From Candidatus Poribacteria bacterium (GTDB lineage: Bacteria; Poribacteria; WGA-4E; WGA-3G): a stretch of DNA of 62,169 bases. Position numbers and translations under genes: made by a program. The stretch spans positions 1-62,169 of the forward strand of contig JAJECN010000032.1 of assembly GCA_022821965.1 (NCBI GenBank). The letters are read 5' to 3'. Below, in pieces: positions 1 to 7,498 of this stretch (position 1 is the stretch's first letter; the number at the start of each line of letters is the position of its first letter). Under the pieces are notes generated by a model. That model had not been told where the DNA came from and made no database searches. It saw only the letters and a program-made list of their open reading frames with translations.

Positions 1-195
1 TACGGAGAAGATCGTTCTTGACTCAACCCTCCTAACCGAACCGCAAAGTATAATTAAGAAATCGAACCGCAAGAAAGGTTAAAGAATTAGTTCTTTGCCA
101 AAGCGCGTAAACCCAACCAACGGGCGGGTTGGATATACGGAAAAGATCGTTCTTGAAACAACCTACCTAACCGAACCGCAAGGAAAGTTAAAAAT
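1..195. repeat. Direct repeats upstream of the first gene
   Basis: No gene is seen here. Bases 1-46 and 136-182 are near copies of one segment (beginning TACGGAGAAGATCGTTCTTG and TACGGAAAAGATCGTTCTTG and both running to CCGAACCGCAA). A third, decayed copy of the CGAACCGCAAG part lies at 62-75. Between them, 107-130 holds a small palindrome (CCCAACC / GGTTGG). The last copy runs straight into the start codon of the next gene; the others look like degenerate relics of the same leader. Confidence 0.75.
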
Positions 196-198
196 ATG
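170..198 (+). promoter_or_regulatory. Recurring leader carrying a ribosome-binding site
   Basis: The string ACCGAACCGCAAGGAAAG followed by an A/T-rich spacer ends exactly in the ATG of the Gfo/Idh/MocA gene. AAGGAAA is the likely Shine-Dalgarno sequence. Nearly the same block occurs before a sugar isomerase-like gene (17054-17082, minus strand), before RecD2 (58786-58814) and as an orphan at 61286-61314, each time at the same distance from an ATG. The sequence similarity extends well beyond what a ribosome-binding site needs. Confidence 0.75.
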
Positions 199-1257
199 GA
201 AAAAGTGCGACTTGGTTATATCGGCTGTGGATTCATGGCACAGAAAGTCCACATCCCGAATTTTACAAGCATTCCTGACTGTGAACTCATCGGGCTTGCA
301 GAAGTGCGATCCGAACTCGGTCAAAAAGTCCAAAGCCGTTTCGGTATCCCGCACCTTTACCGCGACCACGAGCAACTTGCGCAAAACGCCGATATCGAAG
401 CGGTGGCAGTATCTGCTGACTTCGCATTACAAGGCGAAATCGCGAAGGACCTCCTTTTAGCAGGCAAGCATGTCTTCATGGAAAAACCGATGGCGGTTTC
501 CACTGAACAAGCCGAGGCGATTGTGGCGGCATCACAGAAGTCTGGCAAAAAGTTGATGGTCGGCTATATGAAACGCTACGATGCCGGAAACGAGATCGTC
601 AAGTCAAGGGTCTCACAGTTCCGAGAAACCGGTGAACTTGGACGCTTGACTTACGCCAGAAATCACGGCTTCGGTGGGGATTGGGTGTGCAATCTTGATA
701 CCCACATGGATGGGACAGCAGAGGCAAAACCGGGCGCACCCGCGAAAACGCCAGAATGGATACCAGAACAGTGGCGCGGTTCCTATTTGGGATACCTCCA
801 ACAGTATACCCACAATATCAATCTGATGCGTTGGTTCCTTGATGCGGGTGATAAAGTCACTGTCAAAGCCGTTGATTTGGACACAAACGGATATTCCGGC
901 GTTGTTATTTTCGATATGGACGGCATCCGTGTGACGCTGGAGACTGGGCATGTTTCACACTACCGCTGGGACGAGCATAGCCAAATCTATTTTGAGAACG
1001 GCTGGGTTCATACGTGGGCACCGCCGTTGCTTTTGAAAAACACACCTGCCGAGGTTGAAATCTACCGTGCTGGCGACGAGCAGGAAATCACACGCCCGAT
1101 TCCGAGACCGAGTTGGACGTGGGCATATCACAGGGAAGCGGAATACTTCGTCGCGAACCTCCGCAACGATGAACCCTTCCGTTCTTCAGCCGAAGATACA
1201 CTCACCGATGTCAAACTTTTTGAGGACATTTATCGGATCTTTATCGAACAGCAATAA
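196..1257 (+). CDS. Gfo/Idh/MocA family oxidoreductase
   Basis: Predicted NAD(P)-dependent dehydrogenase acting on a sugar, cyclitol or similar polyol; the substrate cannot be read from sequence. The 353-residue length is normal for the family. The N-terminus has the Rossmann dinucleotide motif GYIGCGFMA (residues 7-15). The family signature EKPMA is near residue 96, followed by a C-terminal alpha/beta domain with the usual substrate-side His in TQYTHN-like context (QQYTHNINLMRW). The ATG at 196 is preceded by AAGGAAA in the recurring leader. The gene stands alone on the plus strand and is followed by a separate promoter, so it is probably monocistronic. It is a paralogue of the gene at 17903-18964, which lacks the Glu of EKP. 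Family assignment is firm; substrate unknown. Confidence 0.93.
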   Translation: MEKVRLGYIGCGFMAQKVHIPNFTSIPDCELIGLAEVRSELGQKVQSRFGIPHLYRDHEQLAQNADIEAVAVSADFALQGEIAKDLLLAGKHVFMEKPMAVSTEQAEAIVAASQKSGKKLMVGYMKRYDAGNEIVKSRVSQFRETGELGRLTYARNHGFGGDWVCNLDTHMDGTAEAKPGAPAKTPEWIPEQWRGSYLGYLQQYTHNINLMRWFLDAGDKVTVKAVDLDTNGYSGVVIFDMDGIRVTLETGHVSHYRWDEHSQIYFENGWVHTWAPPLLLKNTPAEVEIYRAGDEQEITRPIPRPSWTWAYHREAEYFVANLRNDEPFRSSAEDTLTDVKLFEDIYRIFIEQQ

Positions 1258-1269
1258 TAGTTATCGTCC

Positions 1270-1298
1270 TTGAAATTGGGACTCGGATGTGCTATGCT
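1270..1298 (+). promoter_or_regulatory. Sigma-70-type promoter for the DUF433 gene
   Basis: TTGAAA at 1270-1275 and TATGCT at 1293-1298 are separated by exactly 17 bases, with TG just upstream of the -10. It lies 38 bases before the DUF433 start codon. Seen by eye only. Confidence 0.6.
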
Positions 1299-1335
1299 AT
1301 AAATAAGATAATTTCTCTATTTGGGAGGAATATGC

Positions 1336-1572
1336 ATGCCGATTCATTGGAGAGATCACATTGTTAGCACACCGGATACATTACGGGGTAAACCGCGTAT
1401 TAAAGGAACAAGAATTCCAGTAAGTCTCCTACTTGGCTACTTGGCAGCGGGTTATACCACAGATGAAATCATTGCTGAATTCCCTGATCTCAAACCGATA
1501 CAGATTCAAGCATGTCTTGATTACGCCCGTAAATTAGCGGAATTTAATGAAACACTGAATCTGTACCAGTAA
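1336..1572 (+). CDS. DUF433 family small protein (antitoxin-like)
   Basis: 78-residue protein with the DUF433 signature GKPRIKGTRIPV near residue 17, followed by a helix-turn-helix-like region (GYTTDEIIAEFPDLK). DUF433 proteins are short DNA-binding-like domains often annotated as VapB-type antitoxins and often paired with a PIN or DUF5615 toxin. No toxin gene follows here: the next gene is on the opposite strand, so this copy is an orphan. The ATG at 1336 is chosen over an in-frame TTG at 1321 because GGAGGA (1324-1329) sits at the right distance from it. A promoter at 1270-1298 serves it alone. The function is inferred from the family only. Confidence 0.85.
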   Translation: MPIHWRDHIVSTPDTLRGKPRIKGTRIPVSLLLGYLAAGYTTDEIIAEFPDLKPIQIQACLDYARKLAEFNETLNLYQ

Positions 1573-1589
1573 ATCCTCTGTACAACTGT

Positions 1590-3869
1590 TTACTTTCTCA
1601 TCAAAATCTCTGTGTTGTTAATGTTCACCGCAGGTTCATAGTTTTCCTGCAGGTATGCCGCAATCAAGGGATGCCGTTCCTCCACGGGAATACCGTCAAC
1701 GGCATCGAACCAACCCCCTGTTTTAAAGATCACCAAACGCGTTTTATCTTTTTCAAGAGCCTCGATAACCTCTTGCTGCATTGCAGGTGTCGATGCGTAC
1801 GAGACCTGATGGAATCGGGTGACACCGAGTCGATTCGCGAAGAAATAATAAGCACCCTGACTCGTAAAATCGAAAATCTTTTCGTTCTCTGCCGTGTTTT
1901 CCTTAATATAGGCGACGACCTTTTGAATCTGTTCAACTTGGTCATCTGGAATGTCTACCCTTCCGGCGCGCACTAATTCCTGTGCTACGGTGCTTTGCTT
2001 GAACGGGTTCTGACGCAAGCGTTGCCATTTCTGATTGAAACCCGCCAACGGCTGATGTGCTTCCCCAATGTACCAACAGAATATCGCTATCGGGATCAGC
2101 ACCCACGCCGCCTTCAATGCGTGCTGCCAGCGTCTCTCGCCTTTTAGAGCACCAAACAGCCTCAAAATACCACCTTCCAGTGGAAACAGACAAAGCAGCC
2201 ATAAAAAAGTCGCGCCGTAAATCAGATGCCCACCATCTGAACGCCCTAATGCGGTTCGGAAGAATGCGATACCGCCGAGAAGTAAGAGGAGAAGTTTCAT
2301 CGTGTTGGCTGAATGCGTGCCGGATAGTCCCCGGTAGGTCAAGTAGGCAGCGACAATCAGAAAGATACAGATCGGCAGATACCATCGAAACCCTTCACTG
2401 AAAATGAAAGCGTGCCATCCATCTGTTGACAATAGCGCAAGCGTTTTCGATAGAGATGGGAAAGCGAGTCCCCACGTTGCGAGTTGATAGCGACATTGGA
2501 TATAGGAATTCCAAATTACATCGTCCAAAGCACCGTGGGATAGAAAATAGATGCCTACCGAAAGAAAACCTACTAACACGCCGCAACCATAACTGATTAA
2601 GGGGTGTAGGTATTCTGTCCCTCTTACCGCCTGCTGGCGAGGTTTGTAACCTCGCCCTCCTCTGCTCTCTGTTCCAAAGCCGCCTTGTCCTACATATATA
2701 ACCAGAAACAATCCGATGGCACCCAATGTGTAGAGTCCGACTTCAGTGCTATACCAGAATGCCAAACTCGTAGAAAGCCCAGCGAGGAGTAGTTTCCATA
2801 CAGATGTAGGGACCTTGTTCGTGCGAGTCTCTTGGAAGTGCGTAAGCGAATTCGCTATGAAGGCGAAACTAATTAAGCCGAGACTATGCCGTGGAGATAC
2901 CCAGAACTGAGTTCCAGAAGCGATAACCACACATAAGAAGGCAACCAAGAACCTGCTTCGGAATACTTGCAAACCGAGCACATAGAGTGCAACATAGCCG
3001 AGCGGGGCCAATATGTCCTCCATTGAACGCACACCGAATAGGGTTGGTTCAAAGAGTTGGCTGCCAACCCATGCCAAGTAAGCGTTTTGGAAAAGTCCAT
3101 GCTGGATATAGATATCTCGGAACGGCACCCCGCCGCGTAGCATTTCATTGAGAGGCGCGAGCCGCTCACCCTCGTGGAATAAGTCTATGTTGCCGTGAAT
3201 ACTCGCGGAGTAGATAAGGAGATAGATGAAAATCGGAAGGATAATATATTCAAGTCCTCCACGCCAGATCTTTGTGGTTCTGTAGCTTGTAGGGGCGGGT
3301 GCATCATCCTTTTCGTCGGCGAGGTTTGTATCATCGGAAACATCTGAATTCCACAGTGTAGGGAAGTACTGCAGGTAGAGCAGCACCAATTTGAGCAGGA
3401 TAGATAAACTGATCGGTAGCAGTAAGCCTATCAGGATACCCTGACCGATGTGGTAGACCTGTAACCAACAGAGCCACAACGGAATTGATGCCAATGCGTT
3501 TGCTTTCAACACACGCTGTATCGGTTGTGTAGTGCGTTGAGCACACCAGCGTGAAAACACGCACCATCCGAGCCAGTATAAACATATTACTATTGGGATG
3601 CCGAGCAGTGCCAGCAGATAGAAGAAGTATTCCTGTTGTTTCGGGTATTCGTTAACGCTGAGCCACCCGACAACACCGGAATTTGAGTGATATTCAAAAA
3701 CGAGGATTTTACTGAGGGTTATTCCTAAGGCGATTGCAAGGGAGGCAGCAGAAAACGTGATAAGTCCAACATAGGACTTGAGTCCGGGGGATTTAACAAC
3801 GCGTATGTCCGGCATTAATTGCTGACTTTGGTTTGTAAATTGTACCCAAAAGTCTCGCAAGCGTCGCAT
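1590..3869 (-). CDS. Large polytopic membrane protein, possibly a GT-C-type glycosyltransferase
   Basis: 759 residues with about a dozen hydrophobic segments, then a soluble C-terminal domain of some 130 residues. A loop after an early membrane block has DLFHEGERLAPLNEMLRGG and FRDIYIQHG, an acidic first-loop pattern that resembles GT-C membrane glycosyltransferases using lipid-linked sugars. That is an inference; I do not recognise a named family. The ATG at 3869 is preferred to one 48 bases upstream, because the longer version would translate part of a dispersed repeat and GGGGAGGCAGG lies just before 3869. Residues about 403-414 (GGRGYKPRQQAV) are encoded by an in-frame copy of the local hairpin repeat, probably a tolerated loop insertion. 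The gene is convergent with the DUF433 gene and may be co-oriented with the cysteine operon. Confidence 0.7.
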   Translation of the reverse strand: MRRLRDFWVQFTNQSQQLMPDIRVVKSPGLKSYVGLITFSAASLAIALGITLSKILVFEYHSNSGVVGWLSVNEYPKQQEYFFYLLALLGIPIVICLYWLGWCVFSRWCAQRTTQPIQRVLKANALASIPLWLCWLQVYHIGQGILIGLLLPISLSILLKLVLLYLQYFPTLWNSDVSDDTNLADEKDDAPAPTSYRTTKIWRGGLEYIILPIFIYLLIYSASIHGNIDLFHEGERLAPLNEMLRGGVPFRDIYIQHGLFQNAYLAWVGSQLFEPTLFGVRSMEDILAPLGYVALYVLGLQVFRSRFLVAFLCVVIASGTQFWVSPRHSLGLISFAFIANSLTHFQETRTNKVPTSVWKLLLAGLSTSLAFWYSTEVGLYTLGAIGLFLVIYVGQGGFGTESRGGRGYKPRQQAVRGTEYLHPLISYGCGVLVGFLSVGIYFLSHGALDDVIWNSYIQCRYQLATWGLAFPSLSKTLALLSTDGWHAFIFSEGFRWYLPICIFLIVAAYLTYRGLSGTHSANTMKLLLLLLGGIAFFRTALGRSDGGHLIYGATFLWLLCLFPLEGGILRLFGALKGERRWQHALKAAWVLIPIAIFCWYIGEAHQPLAGFNQKWQRLRQNPFKQSTVAQELVRAGRVDIPDDQVEQIQKVVAYIKENTAENEKIFDFTSQGAYYFFANRLGVTRFHQVSYASTPAMQQEVIEALEKDKTRLVIFKTGGWFDAVDGIPVEERHPLIAAYLQENYEPAVNINNTEILMRK
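2629..2660. repeat. Hairpin repeat inside a coding region
   Basis: GGCGAGGTT at 2636-2644 pairs with AACCTCGCC at 2648-2656, preceded by GCT. It is the same palindrome family as in the intergenic regions (for example 35339-35487 and 61315-61338). Here it is inside the large membrane-protein gene and is read without a stop as GGRGYKPRQQA. Confidence 0.85.
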
Positions 3870-3884
3870 AGTCCTGCCTCCCCG

Positions 3885-3945
3885 GTAGGAGCGATCTCCG
3901 AATCGCGACTTTTTCAATTAGGAACGATCTCCGAATCGCGACTTG
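3885..3945. repeat. Two tandem GGAGCGATCTCCGAATCGCGACTT-type units
   Basis: Two copies of GATCTCCGAATCGCGACTT (about 3892-3911 and 3926-3945), each led by TAGGAGC or TAGGAAC. A related, diverged pair lies at about 15134-15192 (GATTTCCGAATCCCGAC and GATCTCCGCGTCACGAC). The unit is partly palindromic and lies in the 5' flank of the membrane-protein gene. Confidence 0.75.
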
Positions 3946-4004
3946 GTTCTGACACAAGCAACGGTTTCCAACAACTAATGATTTCTGGCGATTTCCAATA
4001 GCCA

Positions 4005-4466
4005 TTAATAGGTTTCTTGGAGCGGTACATCAACAAAATCTTTCGCCGTTTCATTCCATGTAAAAGCCTTCACCGCGCGTATCTCAGTATCGTAAACTGA
4101 GATAACCAGATATGTGGCACCCGGATAAGCCGGTTCGTCCCATACCGTTGCATCTGCTTTGTCTTTTTCGGAGAAGTATGCTTCGTGGTTCGGGTGTGAA
4201 TGGTAGAAGGCTTTAATCTGTCGTTGTTGGGTCTCAGCCTCTTTGTGAACGGCGATGAGATCGTCGGGATGTATGACATACGCTGTGCGGGCATCTCTCG
4301 GATATTTGTCTGGATCTTCTCGGTGAAGTTCGTTCTGTATGTTCCGACATTTCCGGACAAATTCTTGTGCTTCGCTTCCTAAGATGATGCCACAGCATTC
4401 ATTGGGAAACTCCGATTTCGCATGGTCACAAATCTCGTTGAGGGTTTCTGGTTGCAGAGTTAACAT
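4005..4466 (-). CDS. mec: JAMM/MPN+ metallopeptidase (Mec-like, sulfur-carrier processing)
   Basis: 153-residue zinc peptidase of the Mov34/MPN/PAD-1 superfamily. The full JAMM signature is visible: Glu23, His89-x-His91, Ser99 and Asp102 (HSHPNHEAYFSEKD). In Mycobacterium the homologue Mec releases cysteine from the CysO-cysteine adduct; the QbsD and HcyD relatives instead trim the tail of a small carrier to expose its diglycine. Either role fits here, since the carrier gene lies 79 bases upstream in the same orientation, followed further upstream by APS reductase and cysteine synthase. It is the last gene of the operon. No strong Shine-Dalgarno precedes the ATG. A GTAGGGGCGAGG palindrome lies in the gap before it. 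Confidence 0.88.
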   Translation of the reverse strand: MLTLQPETLNEICDHAKSEFPNECCGIILGSEAQEFVRKCRNIQNELHREDPDKYPRDARTAYVIHPDDLIAVHKEAETQQRQIKAFYHSHPNHEAYFSEKDKADATVWDEPAYPGATYLVISVYDTEIRAVKAFTWNETAKDFVDVPLQETY

Positions 4467-4481
4467 TGAATACCAGCCATC

Positions 4482-4507
4482 GTAGGGGCGAGGTCACCTC
4501 GTCCCCA
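4482..4507. repeat. GTAGGGGCGAGGTCACCTCG palindrome
   Basis: GGGGCGAGGT pairs with ACCTCGTCCCC. It is the same element as at 16172-16202. Here it lies between the sulfur-carrier and JAMM-peptidase genes, where it could form a stem in the operon mRNA. Confidence 0.8.
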
Positions 4508-4545
4508 CAAGGTTTCCCATAGTCGATAACCGACAACAATAACGA

Positions 4546-4833
4546 TTAAGATTGATTGCGTCCACCGGCAATCGCGGGAATAATTGAGATTTCAGCACCA
4601 TCTGCGACAGCGGTTGCTTTCCCGTCAAGGAAGCGGATATCTTCGTCATTGAGATAGATATTTACAAACCGACGGATGTTTCCGCCTTCGTCACAGAGAC
4701 GTTCTTTCATCCCGGGATAGTTTACTTCGAGATTTTCGATAATGCCTTCAATATTGGCACCTTCTGTCTCAACTTCCGCCAAGTTTTGCGTCAAGCGTCT
4801 CAGCGGTGTTGGAATACGGACTGTTACAGCCAT
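4546..4833 (-). CDS. cysO: MoaD/ThiS-family sulfur carrier protein (CysO-like)
   Basis: 95-residue ubiquitin-fold carrier. In this family the C-terminal diglycine is adenylated and converted to a thiocarboxylate that donates sulfur, here most likely for cysteine synthesis. The diglycine is at residues 90-91 but is followed by four extra residues (RNQS), so the protein as encoded would not be active until trimmed. The adjacent JAMM peptidase is the obvious candidate for this. No E1-like activating enzyme (MoeB/ThiF/MoeZ) is in the window and it must be encoded elsewhere. AAGGAG lies about 11 bases before the ATG. It is transcribed with APS reductase and cysteine synthase from upstream. Confidence 0.9.
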   Translation of the reverse strand: MAVTVRIPTPLRRLTQNLAEVETEGANIEGIIENLEVNYPGMKERLCDEGGNIRRFVNIYLNDEDIRFLDGKATAVADGAEISIIPAIAGGRNQS

Positions 4834-4860
4834 AAGATAAATTTTCTCCTTTTTGGAATA

Positions 4861-5020
4861 GTTGTCAGTTTGCCTCGCAGTGAGAGTACGGTTTTTCTAC
4901 GAAAAACCTTTCAGTTGTCAGTTACTTTATTGTGGCATTCAGATGTGCTGTGGTATCCATAACAAATTCTAAAACCCAAAAAATATTAACTGAAAACTGA
5001 AAACTAAAAACCGATAACCA
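4861..5020. repeat. Spacer with dispersed TTGTCAGTT / CTGAAAACTGA repeats
   Basis: This 187-base gap within the cysteine operon holds CGGTTTTTCTACGAAAAACC followed by TTTCAGTTGTCAGTT, almost identical to 54777-54812. The end (about 4985-5017) is a run of AACTGAAAACTGAAAACTAA-type repeats related to the ACCGACAACTGATAACTG runs at 53833-53858 and 54878-54905. No gene is seen. Confidence 0.7.
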
Positions 5021-5785
5021 TTAAATCGAGTAGTGTAATCCACACTCTTTGGTGTTTTCTTCTGTATTGTCGTTTTCTGGTGCGTGGGTTGCGTTTTGCC
5101 AACGCCACCGTCCCGCCCGATTCGGTTCTCCGGGTTTTATTGGCGTTGTGCAGATGACGCACCCGAGCGATTCATAATAGTGACCTTGGACATCTGTTTC
5201 AAGCAGCGGATTCACAGGAATTTCATTATCACGGACAAACTGCCACACTTCATCGGTTGTCCAATGTATCAGTGGACTGACCTTTAGCACCGGATGTGTC
5301 GCTGATGAGATAATTTCTGCTTTTCGGAGTTCTTTTCTGGCATCGGACTGATCACGACGTAAACCGGTTATCCAGACATCTAATGTTTCAAGGAGTCGTT
5401 GCATCGGACGGACTTTCCGGATGTTACAACAGTATTCCTGCTTCGCTTTACTGTCGAAAAACAGGTATTCGCCGTGCTGCGAAATCATTTCCTGAACTTC
5501 TTGTGGGTCAGGCTGAATCTGTTCAATCTGGATACCGTAGCGCGATTCCACCTTCTCAAAGAAGTCATAAGTCTCAGGAAAGAGACGCAGTGTGTCAAGT
5601 GTACAGACACGGAACGGCAACTGGTTTTCGGCGGCTAAGTGGACCATAACCATACCCGAAAGTTGCCCACTTGTGACGATTGCGGCGCGTTCTTTGAACC
5701 GCTTGAAGAGAGAAAAAAGAATTTCTTGGGGACTCTCCGCCAACAAAATTTCTTGGCAAAGCCTTTGATCGACTGGATAGTTCAA
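5021..5785 (-). CDS. cysH: Adenylyl-sulfate (APS) reductase, CysH family
   Basis: 254 residues. Reduces activated sulfate to sulfite with thioredoxin as electron donor. The four Cys ligands of a [4Fe-4S] cluster are present (Cys119-Cys120 and Cys209-x-x-Cys212), which marks the APS-using bacterial type rather than the cluster-less PAPS enzyme. The catalytic Cys248 is in the C-terminal ECGLHYSI, and TSGQLSGMV is the PP-loop-like nucleotide site (the usual Ser-Gly-Gly motif is altered). The start appears to be a TTG at 5785, with GGGAC a little upstream; no closer ATG is in frame. It lies 30 bases after cysteine synthase and before the sulfur carrier, so sulfite supply and sulfur transfer are in one operon. 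ATP sulfurylase is not in the window. Confidence 0.92.
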   Translation of the reverse strand: MNYPVDQRLCQEILLAESPQEILFSLFKRFKERAAIVTSGQLSGMVMVHLAAENQLPFRVCTLDTLRLFPETYDFFEKVESRYGIQIEQIQPDPQEVQEMISQHGEYLFFDSKAKQEYCCNIRKVRPMQRLLETLDVWITGLRRDQSDARKELRKAEIISSATHPVLKVSPLIHWTTDEVWQFVRDNEIPVNPLLETDVQGHYYESLGCVICTTPIKPGEPNRAGRWRWQNATHAPENDNTEENTKECGLHYSI

Positions 5786-5815
5786 TTTTTTATGGTGTCC
5801 CTTTAGTTAAAAAAC

Positions 5816-6766
5816 TTACGGAAGCGTATCCATAACGTCCGATTCAATTTCAAAATAGCGACTCAAACTGAAATAGCGTTCCCCCGTATCAGGGAGGATC
5901 GTAACAACGGTTTTATCCGGTCCCTGTGCCTTTGCAACCTGTAATGCGGCGTAGACGTTTGCACCGGACGACATCCCAACCAATAACCCTTCGGTTGTTG
6001 AGATTGACTTCATCATTTCGTAAGCCTCTTTTTCGCCGACTGTAATGACTTCGTCAATAACATCAACGTTGAGCACTTCAGGGATCATCCCCGCGCCGAT
6101 CCCATCAATGCGGGTAGGCCCAGGTTTACCACCGGAGAGCACCGCTGAAACACTCGGTTCCACAGCAACGACTTTCACGTGGGGACACTCTGTCTTCAAA
6201 ACTTCTCCGACACCTGTTAACGTGCCACCTGTGCCAACTCCTGTAACGAAAAAGTCAATGTCCGTGCCGATTGCCTTGAGAATTTCGACGGCTGTCGTAC
6301 GGCGATGGATTTCGGGGTTTGCAGGGTTCGTGAACTGGTTCGGCATATAGTGCCGTGGATTTTGTCGAACGATTGTCTCCGCCTCCCAGATAGCACTCGC
6401 CATGCCCCCATGTTCCGGCGTTAGCACAATTTTTGCCCCGAAAGAGGAGAGGAGTTCATATTTCTCGCGACTCACATTTTCTGGCATCGTCAAAGTAACA
6501 GGGTAGCCTCTCGCGATTCCGACAATAGAGAGTCCTAAACCTGTATTGCCAGCAGTGGGTTCAACGATGGTATCTCCTTTTCTGAGAATCCCGCGTTCCT
6601 CAGCGTCAACGATCATCGCATAACTAATTCGGTCCTTGATACTACCGCCCGGATTGTAAGCCTCCAATTTCGCGAAGATCGTCGCATCGTCCTTACCGGG
6701 CAAGGCATTCAGGCGAATCGTCGGTGTATTCCCGATGAGGTCTGTCAGATTTTTAGCGATTTTCAT
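5816..6766 (-). CDS. cysM: Cysteine synthase (O-acetyl/phosphoserine sulfhydrylase, CysK/CysM family)
   Basis: 316-residue fold-type II PLP enzyme. The PLP lysine is Lys44 in GGSIKDR; the phosphate/substrate loop is EPTAGNTG near residue 70 (Ala where most CysK have Ser). Given the neighbouring CysO-like carrier and Mec-like peptidase, this copy most likely works as the CysO-dependent CysM, adding carrier-bound sulfur to an activated serine; a plain sulfide-using CysK cannot be excluded. The ATG at 6766 is chosen over an in-frame TTG six codons upstream, since GGAC sits just before it. First gene of the operon, behind a near-consensus promoter at 6836-6864. Confidence 0.92.
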   Translation of the reverse strand: MKIAKNLTDLIGNTPTIRLNALPGKDDATIFAKLEAYNPGGSIKDRISYAMIVDAEERGILRKGDTIVEPTAGNTGLGLSIVGIARGYPVTLTMPENVSREKYELLSSFGAKIVLTPEHGGMASAIWEAETIVRQNPRHYMPNQFTNPANPEIHRRTTAVEILKAIGTDIDFFVTGVGTGGTLTGVGEVLKTECPHVKVVAVEPSVSAVLSGGKPGPTRIDGIGAGMIPEVLNVDVIDEVITVGEKEAYEMMKSISTTEGLLVGMSSGANVYAALQVAKAQGPDKTVVTILPDTGERYFSLSRYFEIESDVMDTLP

Positions 6767-6835
6767 TTTTCGTCCAGATAACAACGCACGACACCGCTTC
6801 TACAATCCTGTCTTAAGTTAAAAATTTCACTTTAA

Positions 6836-6864
6836 AGTATAACATATACACTGCAAAAAGTCAA
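6836..6864 (-). promoter_or_regulatory. Sigma-70-type promoter for the cysteine operon
   Basis: On the minus strand TTGACT (6864-6859) and TATACT (6841-6836) are separated by 17 bases. The predicted start is about 60 bases before the cysteine synthase ATG. A flanking-sequence match to the toxin-antitoxin promoter at 7432-7460 covers about 34 of 43 positions. Confidence 0.75.
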
Positions 6865-6878
6865 ATTTTCAGCGTGAT

Positions 6879-7082
6879 TTAGTTCTTCGGTAGGGTCAAA
6901 CGTAAGTTGGGTCTTTGTTGAATACGTGGGCGATGGACAACTATCTCAAACTCTTCCAATATCGGAGGTGATATTGCGAGTTCAATCAGACCGTTCTCCC
7001 AGAGCCTCACGATTTGAGCTGGGTGCCCTTTGGGTCGGATAATCGCGCTAATATGCTGGTTTGTATCCAGTACAACACGCAT
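6879..7082 (-). pseudogene. PIN-domain toxin, truncated
   Basis: Starts like a COG1569-type PIN toxin (MRVVLDTNQHISAIIR, with the first catalytic Asp at residue 6, then LAISPPILEEFEIVV), but stops after 67 residues; the family is usually about 130-150. The downstream acidic residues of the PIN active site are missing and the sequence that follows does not continue the domain in another frame. Its ATG overlaps the antitoxin stop codon (TGATG), so the two were translationally coupled. It is most likely an inactive remnant. Confidence 0.75.
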
Positions 7083-7381
7083 CAGGGAGATAACTTCTTC
7101 CTTTTATGGACTTTCTCCGCGCGCCCCTCAATCATTGCCTGTTCAATATCTGCTTGTGCTTCTTCTTCGCTCACTGCTGGCACTTTTCTCCATATTCGCT
7201 CCAGGACGGAAAAGGCTCTTTCCCTTTGCTGAAGCATTTTCTCGTAGGTCTCAATTGGAACAATGGCAGCGAGTGGCTTATTGGCACGTTTGACGATTAG
7301 CCTATCTTCGTTATGGTTGACCCCGTCAAGCAATTCACCAAGTTTTCCCCGTAATTCCGTTATCGAAATTTCTTTACGCAT
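7082..7381 (-). CDS. Phd/YefM-family antitoxin
   Basis: 99 residues. N-terminal Phd/YefM DNA-binding fold (ISITELRGKLGELLDGV, then RLIVKRANKPLAAIVPIETY), followed by a charged, probably disordered toxin-binding tail (residues about 65-99, AQADIEQAMIEGRAEKV, many Lys/Glu). Such antitoxins neutralise a partner ribonuclease and repress their own promoter. GGAGAAAAC precedes the ATG at 7381. The partner PIN gene overlaps it by one base but is truncated, so the antitoxin may be solitary in practice. A near-consensus promoter lies at 7432-7460. Confidence 0.88.
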   Translation of the reverse strand: MRKEISITELRGKLGELLDGVNHNEDRLIVKRANKPLAAIVPIETYEKMLQQRERAFSVLERIWRKVPAVSEEEAQADIEQAMIEGRAEKVHKRKKLSP

Positions 7382-7431
7382 TGTTTTCTCCGATTGTTCT
7401 CGTCAGTGTCCGAGGTGTAAACATATTTCAA

Positions 7432-7460
7432 AGTATACCATAAACACCATGAAAAGTCAA
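7432..7460 (-). promoter_or_regulatory. Sigma-70-type promoter for the antitoxin-toxin pair
   Basis: TTGACT (7460-7455) and TATACT (7437-7432) on the minus strand, 17 bases apart, ending about 50 bases before the antitoxin ATG. The surrounding sequence is a diverged copy of the cysteine-operon promoter. Confidence 0.75.
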
Positions 7461-7498
7461 ATTTTCCAGATGAGCAATAGGACAAAGAACAACTTTTC

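Noticed and set aside
6781..6878. Continuation of the PIN toxin in another frame
   Set aside because: No PIN motifs are seen in any minus-strand frame here, and the region is occupied by the cysteine-operon promoter.
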